A stretch of DNA of 64,000 nt from positions 372,001 through 436,000 of the forward strand of contig NZ_JAAOIW010000004.1 of NCBI RefSeq assembly GCF_011440305.1, given 5' to 3'. This document shows positions 1 through 8,586 of this stretch, piece after piece. The stretch's first letter is position 1, and each line of letters starts with the position of its first letter. Both the position numbers and the translations under genes were made by a program. Source of the stretch: Paenibacillus agricola. Its GTDB lineage: Bacteria > Bacillota > Bacilli > Paenibacillales > NBRC-103111. The notes below the pieces were generated by a model that did not search any database, had not been told where the DNA came from, and worked only from the letters and a program-made list of their open reading frames with translations.

Positions 1-1032
1 TTATATGTAACTGTCCGCGGTAAAGCTTATTCCTTTCTTGTCAGTAAAAAAGCGGTATGGGTTGGGATGCTGCTGCTTATCACTACGGCAGTTATTATGG
101 TGCTCAGCACGGGCATCGGCAGTGTATACATATCTCCCATCCAAGTTATTAAGTCCATATTCGGCTTTGGGGAGAGCTCCAACGAAATGATTGTCCGCTC
201 ACTCCGGCTGCCGCGTATTGTCGTTGCCGTGCTAGTCGGCGCTGCACTTGCCGTTTCAGGAGCCCTCCTGCAAGGTGTTATCCGTAACCCGCTCGCTTCT
301 CCCGATACCGTAGGTATTACAGGCGGTGCTACACTGGGCGCGGTTTCGTTCTTTTATTTCTTTTCCGATAAAATCAGTATTCATTTACTGCCCGTATTTG
401 CTGTAGTCGGAGCCTTCGCCGCTTCGCTGATCGTTTATACGCTGGCATGGAAGCAGGGAGTAACCCCGCTCCGGCTCGTGCTAATTGGCATCGGCTTCTC
501 GGCGGCGATGAGCGCACTTTCTTATATGATGATGATTTCCGGTCCCATTATTTTGGCCAACCAATCCATGACGTTTATGACGGGCAGCGTCTACGGTGTC
601 TCCTGGGCTAAATCGGTTGTGCCGCTGCTGCCTTGGATTATCGTGCTGCTGCCCTTGATGTTCGTTTTTTCCCGGCATATCAATATCCAGGAATTCGGGG
701 AGGATGTAGCTCGCAGCGTAGGCAGCGCTGTCCAGCGCCAGCGGTTTCTGCTGATGCTGTTTAGCGTAGCGCTTGCCGGAGCAGCGGTTGCCTTCGGCGG
801 GGCGATCGGCTTCATCGGGTTGATGGCGCCGCATATCGCCCGCAAGCTTGTAGGTCCAAGCTTTGGTGCGCTGCTGCCAGTCTCGGCGCTTATGGGCGCG
901 ATTGTGCTGCTGGTCGCCGATTTGATTGGGCGTACCCTCTTCTCGCCGCTGGATATACCGGCGGGTGTGTTTACAGCATGCATCGGTGCACCCTTCTTCG
1001 TGTATTTGCTTTACCGCACACGAAGCCATTAA
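1..1032 (+). CDS. FecCD-family iron-siderophore ABC permease (5' truncated by window)
   Basis: This is the membrane permease of an iron-siderophore (or heme/cobalamin-type) ABC importer. The frame is open to the first base of the window, so the start lies upstream; the ATG at 67 is internal. Multiple hydrophobic helices are visible, and the FecCD hallmarks are present: an early SLRLPR-IVVA-LVGAALAVSGA-LQG block, RNPLASPD shortly after it, and near the C-terminus GFIGLMAPHIAR followed by ADLIGRT. About 343 residues are present against a family length near 340, so little is missing. The ATPase follows 68 bp downstream on the same strand, which supports one transport operon. The substrate cannot be read from the sequence; a ferric siderophore is the family default. 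Confidence 0.93.
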   Translation, partial: LYVTVRGKAYSFLVSKKAVWVGMLLLITTAVIMVLSTGIGSVYISPIQVIKSIFGFGESSNEMIVRSLRLPRIVVAVLVGAALAVSGALLQGVIRNPLASPDTVGITGGATLGAVSFFYFFSDKISIHLLPVFAVVGAFAASLIVYTLAWKQGVTPLRLVLIGIGFSAAMSALSYMMMISGPIILANQSMTFMTGSVYGVSWAKSVVPLLPWIIVLLPLMFVFSRHINIQEFGEDVARSVGSAVQRQRFLLMLFSVALAGAAVAFGGAIGFIGLMAPHIARKLVGPSFGALLPVSALMGAIVLLVADLIGRTLFSPLDIPAGVFTACIGAPFFVYLLYRTRSH

Positions 1033-1100
1033 ATGCTGCCCTATCAGTTGCGAATAGACATAACCAATCGGGTATAAAGCCCCAAAGAAGGAGCTCTTAC

Positions 1101-1925
1101 ATGACTGCTATTCAATCTAAAGACTTAAGCTTATATTACGGAGATACATGTATATTCAAAGACCTCGATATTTCGATTCCCAAAGGAAAAATCACCGTGT
1201 TTATCGGCAGCAATGGCTGTGGAAAATCTACTTTACTACGTTCACTAGCCAGGTTATTAAAGCCAAAAAGCGGACAAATTGTGCTCGATGGCAGCGATAT
1301 TGGCTCACTTTCAACAAAAGAAGTAGCCCGGCGTATGTCTATCCTGCCACAAGGACCTTCGGCTCCAGAGGGCCTTACTGTGCTTCAGCTTGTTAAACAA
1401 GGCAGATACCCTTACCAAAACTGGCTCCAGCAATGGTCGCTCGAAGATGAAACGATGGTACGACGTGCTTTGGAATTAACGCATATGGATGAAATGGCTG
1501 AACGTACCGTTGATTCGCTCTCAGGGGGACAACGCCAACGTGCCTGGATTGCGATGACGCTCGCTCAAGGAACACCTACTATTATGCTGGATGAACCAAC
1601 TACCTACTTGGATCTGGCCCACCAGATTGAGGTGCTTGACCTCTTATATGATTTGAATCAGCAAGAGCAACGAACCATTGTTATGGTGTTGCACGATATT
1701 AATCTCGCCTGCCGTTATGCCCATAATGTTGTCGCCATCAAGGATCGTGCCATCTATGCCCAAGGACAAGCCAACACGGTCATTACAGAAAAGCTAATTC
1801 TTGATGTATTCGATCTTCATTGCCAAATCATCAAGGATCCGCTTTTCCAAACACCCCTTGTTGTTCCTTTTGGCAAAGGAATTAAACCGGTAATCGAGAC
1901 GCTACAGCCTGTAACGGTATCTTGA
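1101..1925 (+). CDS. Iron-siderophore ABC transporter ATP-binding protein (FecE/FepC type)
   Basis: This ATPase of 274 residues energises the FecCD permease just upstream. Walker A is GSNGCGKST (residues 36-44), the signature is LSGGQRQRAW, and Walker B is IMLDEPTTYLDL followed by the H-loop VLHDIN, the combination typical of FepC/FecE importer ATPases. The frame extends further upstream, but the ATG at 1101 is preceded by AAGGAG at 1087-1092 and starts the conserved domain directly, so it is preferred. A hairpin terminator follows the stop codon. The substrate-binding lipoprotein is not in the window. Confidence 0.94.
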   Translation: MTAIQSKDLSLYYGDTCIFKDLDISIPKGKITVFIGSNGCGKSTLLRSLARLLKPKSGQIVLDGSDIGSLSTKEVARRMSILPQGPSAPEGLTVLQLVKQGRYPYQNWLQQWSLEDETMVRRALELTHMDEMAERTVDSLSGGQRQRAWIAMTLAQGTPTIMLDEPTTYLDLAHQIEVLDLLYDLNQQEQRTIVMVLHDINLACRYAHNVVAIKDRAIYAQGQANTVITEKLILDVFDLHCQIIKDPLFQTPLVVPFGKGIKPVIETLQPVTVS

Positions 1926-1946
1926 CTGCTTCATAACGTAAAAGAA

Positions 1947-1977
1947 GCCTCCATATCTTGATTATGGAGGCCTTTCC
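1947..1977 (+). terminator. Rho-independent terminator after siderophore ATPase
   Basis: The arms GCCTCCAT (1947-1954) and ATGGAGGC (1964-1971) form a GC-rich stem, followed by a short T-rich tract. It lies 22 bp after the ATPase stop and would end the iron-uptake operon. Confidence 0.75.
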
Positions 1978-2075
1978 CTTTTCTAAACCCATTACCAAGC
2001 AATCAAGCCCTTGTAATCAAAAAAAACCATAAGTCACATCTATAATTATGCCAGTTTGGTTTATGACTCATCGCC

Positions 2076-3596
2076 TTATAGCTGATAAATATCGCCATAT
2101 TTCTCCGTGAAATATTCAACCAAATAATCAGGGTTCAATTCCTCGCCTGTTACATCAGTGATGATCTCCGTTGGAGTTAGCAGCTTCCCGTGGCGATATA
2201 CCTTGAGTGCCAGCCAGTCCTTGATAGGAAGCAGGTTCCCCGCTTGCACCAGCTCGTCAAAATGCGGAAGCTCCTTGCGGATCGTGCGCATCATTTGTGC
2301 AGCGTACATATTCCCAAGCGCATAGGAAGGGAAATAGCCAAAGGCGCCGCCTGCCCAGTGTACATCCTGCAGCACGCCTTCTCCATGATGGGAAGGGGCT
2401 ATCCCTAAATAATCCCGATACTTTTCGTTCCAAGCCTCTGGCAGGTCAGCCACACTGATGGCTTCGCTGAATAGCTCCTTTTCCAGCTCATAACGAACCA
2501 TAATATGTAAATTATAAGTAAGCTCATCGGCTTCAATCCGAATTAACGAAGGCTTAACTTCGTTGGTACCCCGATAAAAATCCTCAACGGACACAGCGTC
2601 AAATTGGCCGGGGTAATGCTTTTGCACATCCTTGTAATACCGATTCCAGAATGGGCGGCTGCGACCGATCATATTTTCCCAGAAGCGCGATTGCGATTCA
2701 TGAATGCCCATCGAAGTTCCCGTGCATAGCGGGGTGCCGATGTATTCAGGTGAAATGTTTTGCTCGTATAAAGCGTGTCCGCCTTCATGAATCGTTCCGA
2801 ACAGCGCGCTGTTCACATCATCCATCAGGTAACGTGTCGTGATTCGCACATCGCCTGGGCTTAGCCCTGTAGCGAAAGGATGAACGGTCTCATCCAGCCG
2901 ACCCGCTTCAAAATCATAGCCCATTTCGCCAAGGATGAATAAGCTGAATTTCTTTTGCTGCTCCTTGTCAAAGGATTGCCGCAAGAAGGCTGTTGCTGGT
3001 TTAACGGGGGAGGCTTTGATCGCATTTAACAACGGAACTACCTTTTCGCGCAAAGCACCAAACACTTGGTCTAGCTTGTTTACCGTCATGCCTGGCTCAT
3101 ACATATCCAATAACGTATTGTATTTATGGCCCTCATATCCCCATAGCTCGATAAATTCAAGATTGGTTGCCACGATTTTTTCCAAATAGGGTTGGAACTT
3201 AGCAAAGTCCGAAGCATCCTTCGCCTCCTCCCATACCGATTCTGCTTGCGACGTTAAAACCACGTAATCTTCATACTTTTGCTGCGGGATTTTTTTGCTG
3301 CGGTCATATTCCTTTTGGCATTCGGCTACGATCTTGCGATCCATCCGGCTCAGCCGGGCGTCCTGCTCTGCCTCCGAGAAATAACCCAGCCATTCGCCCA
3401 TCTCATTGGAAACGGACATTTTGAATTGCTCGCCCGAGAGCATTCCCACGACCTCCGAACGATTGGCGATCCCTTTTTTCGGTGCTCCCGTACGCATATC
3501 CCAATAAATGAGGCCAATTGCTTCTTCGTAGCTTTTCATTTTTTTGAGATATAATTTGAAATCCTTCATCTTAGACTCGAACCCACTTGATATCAT
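2076..3596 (-). CDS. M32 family metallocarboxypeptidase (YpwA-like)
   Basis: This cytosolic zinc carboxypeptidase of 506 residues trims C-terminal amino acids from peptides. The zinc motif HEGGH lies near residue 270, preceded by the M32 signature region HPF..GLSPGDVRITTRY. The length matches the family (about 500). The frame continues 37 codons upstream, but the ATG at 3596 has AAAGGGGG about 8 bp before it, and the extension has no family resemblance. It is monocistronic and faces away from the Fe-S-type gene on the plus strand. No partner or regulator is visible. Confidence 0.93.
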   Translation of the reverse strand: MISSGFESKMKDFKLYLKKMKSYEEAIGLIYWDMRTGAPKKGIANRSEVVGMLSGEQFKMSVSNEMGEWLGYFSEAEQDARLSRMDRKIVAECQKEYDRSKKIPQQKYEDYVVLTSQAESVWEEAKDASDFAKFQPYLEKIVATNLEFIELWGYEGHKYNTLLDMYEPGMTVNKLDQVFGALREKVVPLLNAIKASPVKPATAFLRQSFDKEQQKKFSLFILGEMGYDFEAGRLDETVHPFATGLSPGDVRITTRYLMDDVNSALFGTIHEGGHALYEQNISPEYIGTPLCTGTSMGIHESQSRFWENMIGRSRPFWNRYYKDVQKHYPGQFDAVSVEDFYRGTNEVKPSLIRIEADELTYNLHIMVRYELEKELFSEAISVADLPEAWNEKYRDYLGIAPSHHGEGVLQDVHWAGGAFGYFPSYALGNMYAAQMMRTIRKELPHFDELVQAGNLLPIKDWLALKVYRHGKLLTPTEIITDVTGEELNPDYLVEYFTEKYGDIYQL

Positions 3597-3721
3597 TGCC
3601 GATTCCCCCTTTATTATTTCCGCCATTAATACGCAACCGAGTGTTAACTGCTCCAAAAATGAATGAGTTGCTCTCTTGATCATACTTGTATCGGAAAAGA
3701 GAAGCAAACCATTCGCGCTTG

Positions 3722-3730
3722 TGGTAAAAT
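3722..3730 (+). promoter_or_regulatory. Candidate extended -10 promoter
   Basis: TGG-TAAAAT at 3722-3730 fits an extended -10 element upstream of the HesB-like gene. No convincing -35 is present, so this is tentative. Confidence 0.25.
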
Positions 3731-3778
3731 AAACGGATATGGGTTGCTGCTTATTGCAACTAATATGCTTACGATGCT

Positions 3779-3799
3779 AGCTTCCTTTGGAAGCTTTTT
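3779..3799 (+). terminator. Short terminator-like hairpin just before a ribosome-binding site
   Basis: AGCTTCC (3779-3785) and GGAAGCT (3789-3795) form a 7-bp stem with a 3-nt loop and T residues after it, ending one base before the AGGAGGG of the next gene. It may attenuate or merely precede that gene. Confidence 0.3.
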
Positions 3800-3814
3800 A
3801 GGAGGGAAAACAAC

Positions 3815-4144
3815 ATGCAAATCACATTCACCAATGAAGCGATCGAACAGATGCACCAACAGCTACCTGCAGGCTCAGGCGAGCTCAAGCTGGTGTTTGA
3901 CTCCGAGGGCTGCGGCTGTTCCGTTAATGGCGTTCCTACCTTATGGATTGTTGATCGGCCCAAAGATCGTGATTTAAGGGCAGACGGTACTCCTTATGAG
4001 CTGCTTTACGAGCCCAATCACGAGATCTTTTTCGAGGATAAGATGACTGTGGACTATAGCCCAAAAAGCAGAAATTACGTCCTCAAAAGCAATGGACAAA
4101 TTTATAACGCCAATATGCAATTGATCGATAAAAGAGTGATGTAA
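3815..4144 (+). CDS. HesB/IscA-like iron-sulfur biosynthesis family protein (YqkB-like)
   Basis: This small protein of 109 residues resembles the Firmicutes YqkB branch of the HesB/YadR/IscA fold. It begins with the typical MQITFTNEAIEQM strand-helix, has a GCGC motif near residue 33, and the strand order expected of the domain. Canonical A-type carriers keep a C-terminal CxC pair, which is missing here, so a cluster-carrier role is not demonstrated. The start is fixed by AGGAGGG at 3800-3806. It stands alone, 85 bp before a carbonic anhydrase. Confidence 0.8.
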   Translation: MQITFTNEAIEQMHQQLPAGSGELKLVFDSEGCGCSVNGVPTLWIVDRPKDRDLRADGTPYELLYEPNHEIFFEDKMTVDYSPKSRNYVLKSNGQIYNANMQLIDKRVM

Positions 4145-4229
4145 AGAGAGAAGTAAAGAGAGTAGTACAATCGGAGAAATAGGATTCAGCTGATTCTACC
4201 CAAAACAGCATACGGAGGAGAAAAGTACT

Positions 4230-4814
4230 ATGGCTTCATTACTATCCACGATTATTGACCACAACCAGCAGTTTGTTGAAAATAAAACCTATGAGCAATA
4301 TCTGACCACTAAATTTCCAGATAAACGGATGGTTATTGTCACTTGTATGGATACACGCCTCACAGAGCTGCTGCCAAGAGCGATGAACCTGCGCAATGGC
4401 GATGCCAAAGTCATTAAAAATGCCGGTGCTGTCGTCACTCATCCCTTCGGCAGTATTATGCGAAGTATTATTGTCGCCGTCTATGAGCTGAATGCTCAAG
4501 AAATCCTGGTTGTCGGCCACCATGATTGCGGGATGATCGGGCTAAACGCCTCGAAGGTACTGGAAAAAGCACAGCAGCGTGGAGTGAGCAAGGAAATGAT
4601 CGAAACGCTTAACCATGCAGGTATCGATATGAATCGTTTCCTGAGGGGCTTCGATAACGTCCAGGACAGTGTGATGAGCAGTGTCAGGCTGATCCGCAAC
4701 CACCCCTTGCTGCCCAAAAACCTTGCTGTCCACGGCTTAATTATGCATCCGGAGACGGGCATGCTGGACATGATCGACAGTGGCTACGAGTGGGCGAGCG
4801 AATCCAAGGCTTAA
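4230..4814 (+). CDS. Beta-class carbonic anhydrase (YtiB-like)
   Basis: This enzyme interconverts CO2 and bicarbonate in the cytosol. The zinc ligands are visible as C39, H97 and C100 (CMDTR and GHHDCG), with the D41-R43 catalytic dyad. The 194-residue length and the sequence through NAGAVVTHPFGSIMRS match the YtiB-type beta enzymes of Bacillus. GGAGGAG lies about 9 bp before the start. A strong hairpin follows the gene. It appears monocistronic. Confidence 0.94.
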   Translation: MASLLSTIIDHNQQFVENKTYEQYLTTKFPDKRMVIVTCMDTRLTELLPRAMNLRNGDAKVIKNAGAVVTHPFGSIMRSIIVAVYELNAQEILVVGHHDCGMIGLNASKVLEKAQQRGVSKEMIETLNHAGIDMNRFLRGFDNVQDSVMSSVRLIRNHPLLPKNLAVHGLIMHPETGMLDMIDSGYEWASESKA

Positions 4815-4867
4815 ACTTTAACATATACCAAATGGGCTTTTCTTCAAGAGAACGCACAAGACAAACA

Positions 4868-4925
4868 ACAAGCACCTCCACAGCCCTTCTTGAAATTGGG
4901 TGTAGAGGTGCTTGTTTGCCCTTTT
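4868..4925. terminator. Bidirectional terminator between convergent genes
   Basis: Arms of about 15 bp, ACAAGCACCTCCACA (4868-4882) and TGTAGAGGTGCTTGT (4901-4915), have one mismatch and are followed by CTTTTT on the plus strand. It lies between the carbonic anhydrase and the convergent lipoprotein gene, which ends at 4931, and could serve both. Confidence 0.8.
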
Positions 4926-4930
4926 TAAAG

Positions 4931-5554
4931 CTAAGGCAGGTTGCTTTTCTTAATCTTCGCTTCGAGCAATTCGATCAGCTGCTGCTCCACATTTTTGGGG
5001 TTGCCAAATCCCCCACCCGGCGGCGGGGGCGGTGGCCCCAAGCTCATATCAGTGGGACTGGGGGGATTCCCCTCCCCTGATGCGGCGAGGCGTTCCGCGT
5101 CTTTTTCCCGCCGCCTTGATTCAAATTCGTGGATCATCGCCTCTCTTTCCTCGATGCTTAGCGACGCTTTTTTCTTGAATTCCATCATCGCCTGCTCTTT
5201 TGCACGCAAACGCTCTTGAAAATCGTCAAAAAATTCCTTTTGCTCCGCCGTCAATAAATGCATGATAAGCTGCTGGTCCGCCTGCTTCAGTTCGCCTATG
5301 CCCGTATTAATCTCGACCAAGGGCAGCATCTCCATAGCCTGCTTGGTGCTTAAGCCAAGATTCTCGCGACGGTCCATTTGCAGCAGGCCCTGAAATAAAA
5401 TAACCATTTGCTTCTCCAGATTATTTTGAATTTCGTCACTTTCCATTGTTGCCGCCGCGGCAGGTACAGGAGCAATAAGCGGTGCTGGATCAACGCAACC
5501 GTTTAAACAAAGTAATAAACCGATGCTAACCCAGCTTAACCGCCAAATTCCCAT
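4931..5554 (-). CDS. Predicted lipoprotein with helical charged core and Pro/Gly-rich tail
   Basis: I do not recognise a named family for this 207-residue protein. It begins with a lipoprotein signal peptide ending in LNGC (lipid-modified C20), so it should sit on the outer face of the membrane. The middle is predicted helical and highly charged, with an LLTAEQKEFFDDFQERL segment like those of Spy/CpxP-type or LTXXQ periplasmic sensors. Towards the end is a GPPPPPPGGG tract. It lies 84 bp downstream of the sensor kinase on the same strand, so it may be an accessory or target of that system. That link is inferred from position only. Confidence 0.75.
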   Translation of the reverse strand: MGIWRLSWVSIGLLLCLNGCVDPAPLIAPVPAAAATMESDEIQNNLEKQMVILFQGLLQMDRRENLGLSTKQAMEMLPLVEINTGIGELKQADQQLIMHLLTAEQKEFFDDFQERLRAKEQAMMEFKKKASLSIEEREAMIHEFESRRREKDAERLAASGEGNPPSPTDMSLGPPPPPPGGGFGNPKNVEQQLIELLEAKIKKSNLP

Positions 5555-5638
5555 GCTATGCCCTCCTTCGAACTATCATCCCTAGAATAGAGCATAATTT
5601 AGATGAAACTATGCGTGATTTGTGAAATATGTGTAAAA

Positions 5639-7084
5639 TTAAACGCTCCCATCTGTACTCAGCGGAAATGACACTCTGAATTCGGTACCTACCCCAACCT
5701 CGCTCGTGACCTCGATGGTTCCTTTCATCCCATTTACCAAATGTTTGACGATGGTGAGCCCCAATCCTGTTCCCTCCGAGCGGGAGGTGCGGGAATGCTC
5801 GGCCTTATAGAAGCGTTCCCAAATCCGGTGCAGCTCCTCACTGGATATCCCAATTCCCGTATCCTGGATATAAATAACACCATGGTCGTCTTCCACCTCT
5901 AAACGGACAGTCACCGTACCGCCAGAAGGCGTGAACTGGATCGCATTATAGAGCAAATTTTGCAAAATTTGCGCAAAGCGGTCATCGTCCAAATCGGCAA
6001 GTATCGGCTCCTCCTCCCCATCCGGCAGAAGCTCCAGCAGCGCGATTTTTTTTTCGATCAGGGTTGGCTTTATAAGATCCAACACCTCATGGGTTTTGCT
6101 GGCCAGATCAATAGGATACGTACGGAATACATCCATCCCATTCTGGATACGTGCCAAATCAAGCAGGTCATTAACCAAACGCTGTAATCGTTGAACCTCA
6201 TAATCACATATTTTTAAATAGTGGCCATATTTATCCTCGGGAATCACCTTGTCGTTCATCGCAATAATCAGCCCCCGCAACGAGGTTAAAGGCGATCGTA
6301 ATTCATGGGATACATTGGCCAGAAATTCCTGTCGGGCATCCTCCCAATTAACCAGCTGATCAACCATGAAATTAAAGCTTTGCGCTAGCTCCCCTATCTC
6401 GTCCTCGGAGGTGACAGGCACCCTTACCGTAAAATCACCCGCAGCGAGCTCCAAGGCCGCCCGATTGATCTGCTGCAACGGACCTGCCAGCTTACGCGAC
6501 AGTACATACAAAATCATCCCAACCGTCAGCAAGGAGAACAGCAAAGGCACCACTATATTCCATCTCACCGCCGCCAACGCTTCGCTAACCTCGATTGCAG
6601 GCACGTTGAGAAAAATAACGACCGGCTTGCCATTCATTTGCGAAGGCGCATAATAGGTCAGGGTCCCTCCGCGTTCACGCTCATCCAGCTTATATTCGCC
6701 GGCAACAAATCCCGATTGCCCCTTCAGGCCTTCGATAAAATACGCATCAACCACCTTCGGTATCAATGTGCCTTCCCGTTCCGAGGAGCCATTAAGAATC
6801 GTACCTGCAGCATCTACCAGCCATACGTGTCCGTTAATGCTGCGGGCAATAATTCTTATGCCAAACCGCATTTCTCGCGTGGAAATGGTACCTTCCTGGA
6901 TGGAAGGCAGCAGCTTCGCCACCTCGCCAAATCGGGAGGAAAGCATCTCTTTTTTATCCTTATAAAATAAATCCGTAAAATAGGCATTCCAAAAAAAGGC
7001 CAAGCCCATAAAAAATAAAATACATGTGACAAGAAACGAAAGAAATATTTTAATGTAAAAGCTGCTGTACCATTTTTTACGCAT
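5639..7084 (-). CDS. Two-component sensor histidine kinase (HAMP type)
   Basis: This membrane kinase of 481 residues has a first transmembrane helix at about 12-32, an extracellular sensor of about 140 residues, and a second helix at about 176-196. HAMP follows (about 197-250), then HisKA with the phosphorylated H260 in NVSHELRSPLTSLRG, and HATPase_c with the N box (NLLYNAIQFTP), G1 (DTGIGIS) and G2 (GTGLGLTI). The start overlaps the regulator stop by 8 bp, showing translational coupling. The signal is unknown; the sensor domain resembles that of PhoR/ResE-type kinases only in general form. Confidence 0.93.
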   Translation of the reverse strand: MRKKWYSSFYIKIFLSFLVTCILFFMGLAFFWNAYFTDLFYKDKKEMLSSRFGEVAKLLPSIQEGTISTREMRFGIRIIARSINGHVWLVDAAGTILNGSSEREGTLIPKVVDAYFIEGLKGQSGFVAGEYKLDERERGGTLTYYAPSQMNGKPVVIFLNVPAIEVSEALAAVRWNIVVPLLFSLLTVGMILYVLSRKLAGPLQQINRAALELAAGDFTVRVPVTSEDEIGELAQSFNFMVDQLVNWEDARQEFLANVSHELRSPLTSLRGLIIAMNDKVIPEDKYGHYLKICDYEVQRLQRLVNDLLDLARIQNGMDVFRTYPIDLASKTHEVLDLIKPTLIEKKIALLELLPDGEEEPILADLDDDRFAQILQNLLYNAIQFTPSGGTVTVRLEVEDDHGVIYIQDTGIGISSEELHRIWERFYKAEHSRTSRSEGTGLGLTIVKHLVNGMKGTIEVTSEVGVGTEFRVSFPLSTDGSV

Positions 7085-7820
7085 GGCCGGTGACCTCGAA
7101 CGAATAGCCGATCCCCCATAACGTTTGAATCGCCCAATCCGAGCTGGCGCCTAGCTTTTTTCGCAGATTTTTGACGTGGGCATCGACCGTCCGTGTACCT
7201 CCGCTGAAATCGAAGTTCCAGACATAGCCCAGTAGGTCTTCCCGCGAATACACCCTGCCTGGGTTGGAGGCCAGGAAGTAGAGCAATTCGATCTCCTTGG
7301 GTGTTAAATCTACCCGTTTCCCTTCGAGGGTGACTTTATATTGGCCGGGATCCACATTTAAAGAGCCGATGCGCAGTAATTTATCCCGCTCCGCCTCAGA
7401 GCTGGCATGACCTGTGGCTTGCTGCTGCTGCTGGGTACGGCGAAGCACCGCCTTGATCCTGGCGATTAGCTCATTAGGATCAAACGGTTTGACGATATAA
7501 TCGTCGATACCCAGATTAAAAGCGCGCAGCTTGTCAATCGACTCTCCCTTGGCCGTCAGGAAAATAATCGGCATCGACGCGAGTCCACCTGGCTCACTGC
7601 GAATCCGGCTGCAAAGCTCAAAGCCGGAAAGATCCGGCAGCATCACATCGAGCAGCACCAAGTCAGGCTGGTGGAGCTTTAATACCTGCATCACCTCTCC
7701 ACCCCGATAAACGATGACCGGTTCGTAGCCCGCATGCTCCAAATATAAACGGATCACCTCTACAATATTCGGTTCGTCATCCACGATGACTATTTTTCCA
7801 AGCTTTGCCGTCTTATTCAT
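7077..7820 (-). CDS. OmpR/PhoB-family response regulator
   Basis: This regulator of 247 residues has a receiver domain at about 9-125 with acidic residues D14-D15, phosphoacceptor D58 (LVLLDVMLPD) and K111 (IVKPFD). A winged-helix DNA-binding domain covers about 150-245 and contains the TVDAHVKNLRKKLG recognition segment. A TTG 21 bp upstream is also in frame, but the ATG at 7820 has AGAGGG spaced 6 bp before it and is preferred. It overlaps the DUF309 gene by 8 bp and the kinase by 8 bp, so the three are translated as one unit. Confidence 0.94.
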   Translation of the reverse strand: MNKTAKLGKIVIVDDEPNIVEVIRLYLEHAGYEPVIVYRGGEVMQVLKLHQPDLVLLDVMLPDLSGFELCSRIRSEPGGLASMPIIFLTAKGESIDKLRAFNLGIDDYIVKPFDPNELIARIKAVLRRTQQQQQATGHASSEAERDKLLRIGSLNVDPGQYKVTLEGKRVDLTPKEIELLYFLASNPGRVYSREDLLGYVWNFDFSGGTRTVDAHVKNLRKKLGASSDWAIQTLWGIGYSFEVTGHA

Positions 7821-8355
7821 TCTGATCCCTCTTTGCCTCAAGCTTCATTTGCAAGCTGCGCTCCCGCTCTTTAATAACCGCACTGCGATCACGTAATGTA
7901 TGCTTATTGATCAAATGCGTATCGCTGAAGTTGCTGGCGCCCTGCCAGACCAACTGCTTTACCCTGCAATGCTCCACGCATAACGCTTGCAGCCCCGCAT
8001 CAGCCAGTGGAATATCCATATCCACGTATTGGAACTCGGCTGGGCTTTCCAGTCGTTCCAAGCATAGCAACAGCAGCTTGCGGAATGCCGCTCCGTCGAT
8101 GCCAAGCTTAAGCATATCCTCATCCTTTAATAGATGGGTTGCGCTGCGCAGCATTTTAAGCGCCCCTGCTAGATTATGTCTGCGTTGGTGGTAGAAGGAC
8201 ACAGCAACCTGAATCAGGCCTACATACGCACTGCCTAGTGGATCTCCTGGATGCTCCTTCCAATACTCTTCCAAAACCTCATGGCATTCAAAAAAATCAC
8301 GTTCCGCATGAAAGTAAATTAAATAGTCCATATATGCTTTTGGGTAACTGGACAT
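7813..8355 (-). CDS. DUF309 domain protein
   Basis: This cytosolic helical protein of 180 residues carries the DUF309 signature FHAERDFFECHEVLEEYWK near residue 15 and LIQVAVSFYH further on. The molecular function of the family is unknown. It is the first gene of a three-gene unit with a response regulator and kinase, and its stop overlaps the regulator start. This position is consistent with a role linked to the signalling system but does not prove it. Confidence 0.85.
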   Translation of the reverse strand: MSSYPKAYMDYLIYFHAERDFFECHEVLEEYWKEHPGDPLGSAYVGLIQVAVSFYHQRRHNLAGALKMLRSATHLLKDEDMLKLGIDGAAFRKLLLLCLERLESPAEFQYVDMDIPLADAGLQALCVEHCRVKQLVWQGASNFSDTHLINKHTLRDRSAVIKERERSLQMKLEAKRDQNE

Positions 8356-8586
8356 CCCGATAACCGCCTTTACTGATCCTCTGATATAGCATTTGCTACT
8401 GATACTCTTATTGTAACAAGAAGGGAAAAGAAACGAAAACTTTTATTCGCATAAATTCACAAAATCAACGCTTTTGGAGGGAAAAATTTCCTTTCTACTA
8501 TTTTCCTCGCAACTTACTAGGCTTTTGTAACGTTTAATAGTGTAGAATATTAATAGATTCCAATAATAGTAGAAAGAGGTAGATGC

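Noticed and set aside
481-1029. Long minus-strand frames inside the FecCD gene
   Set aside because: They mirror the GC-rich codon structure of the permease gene and show no recognisable protein features.
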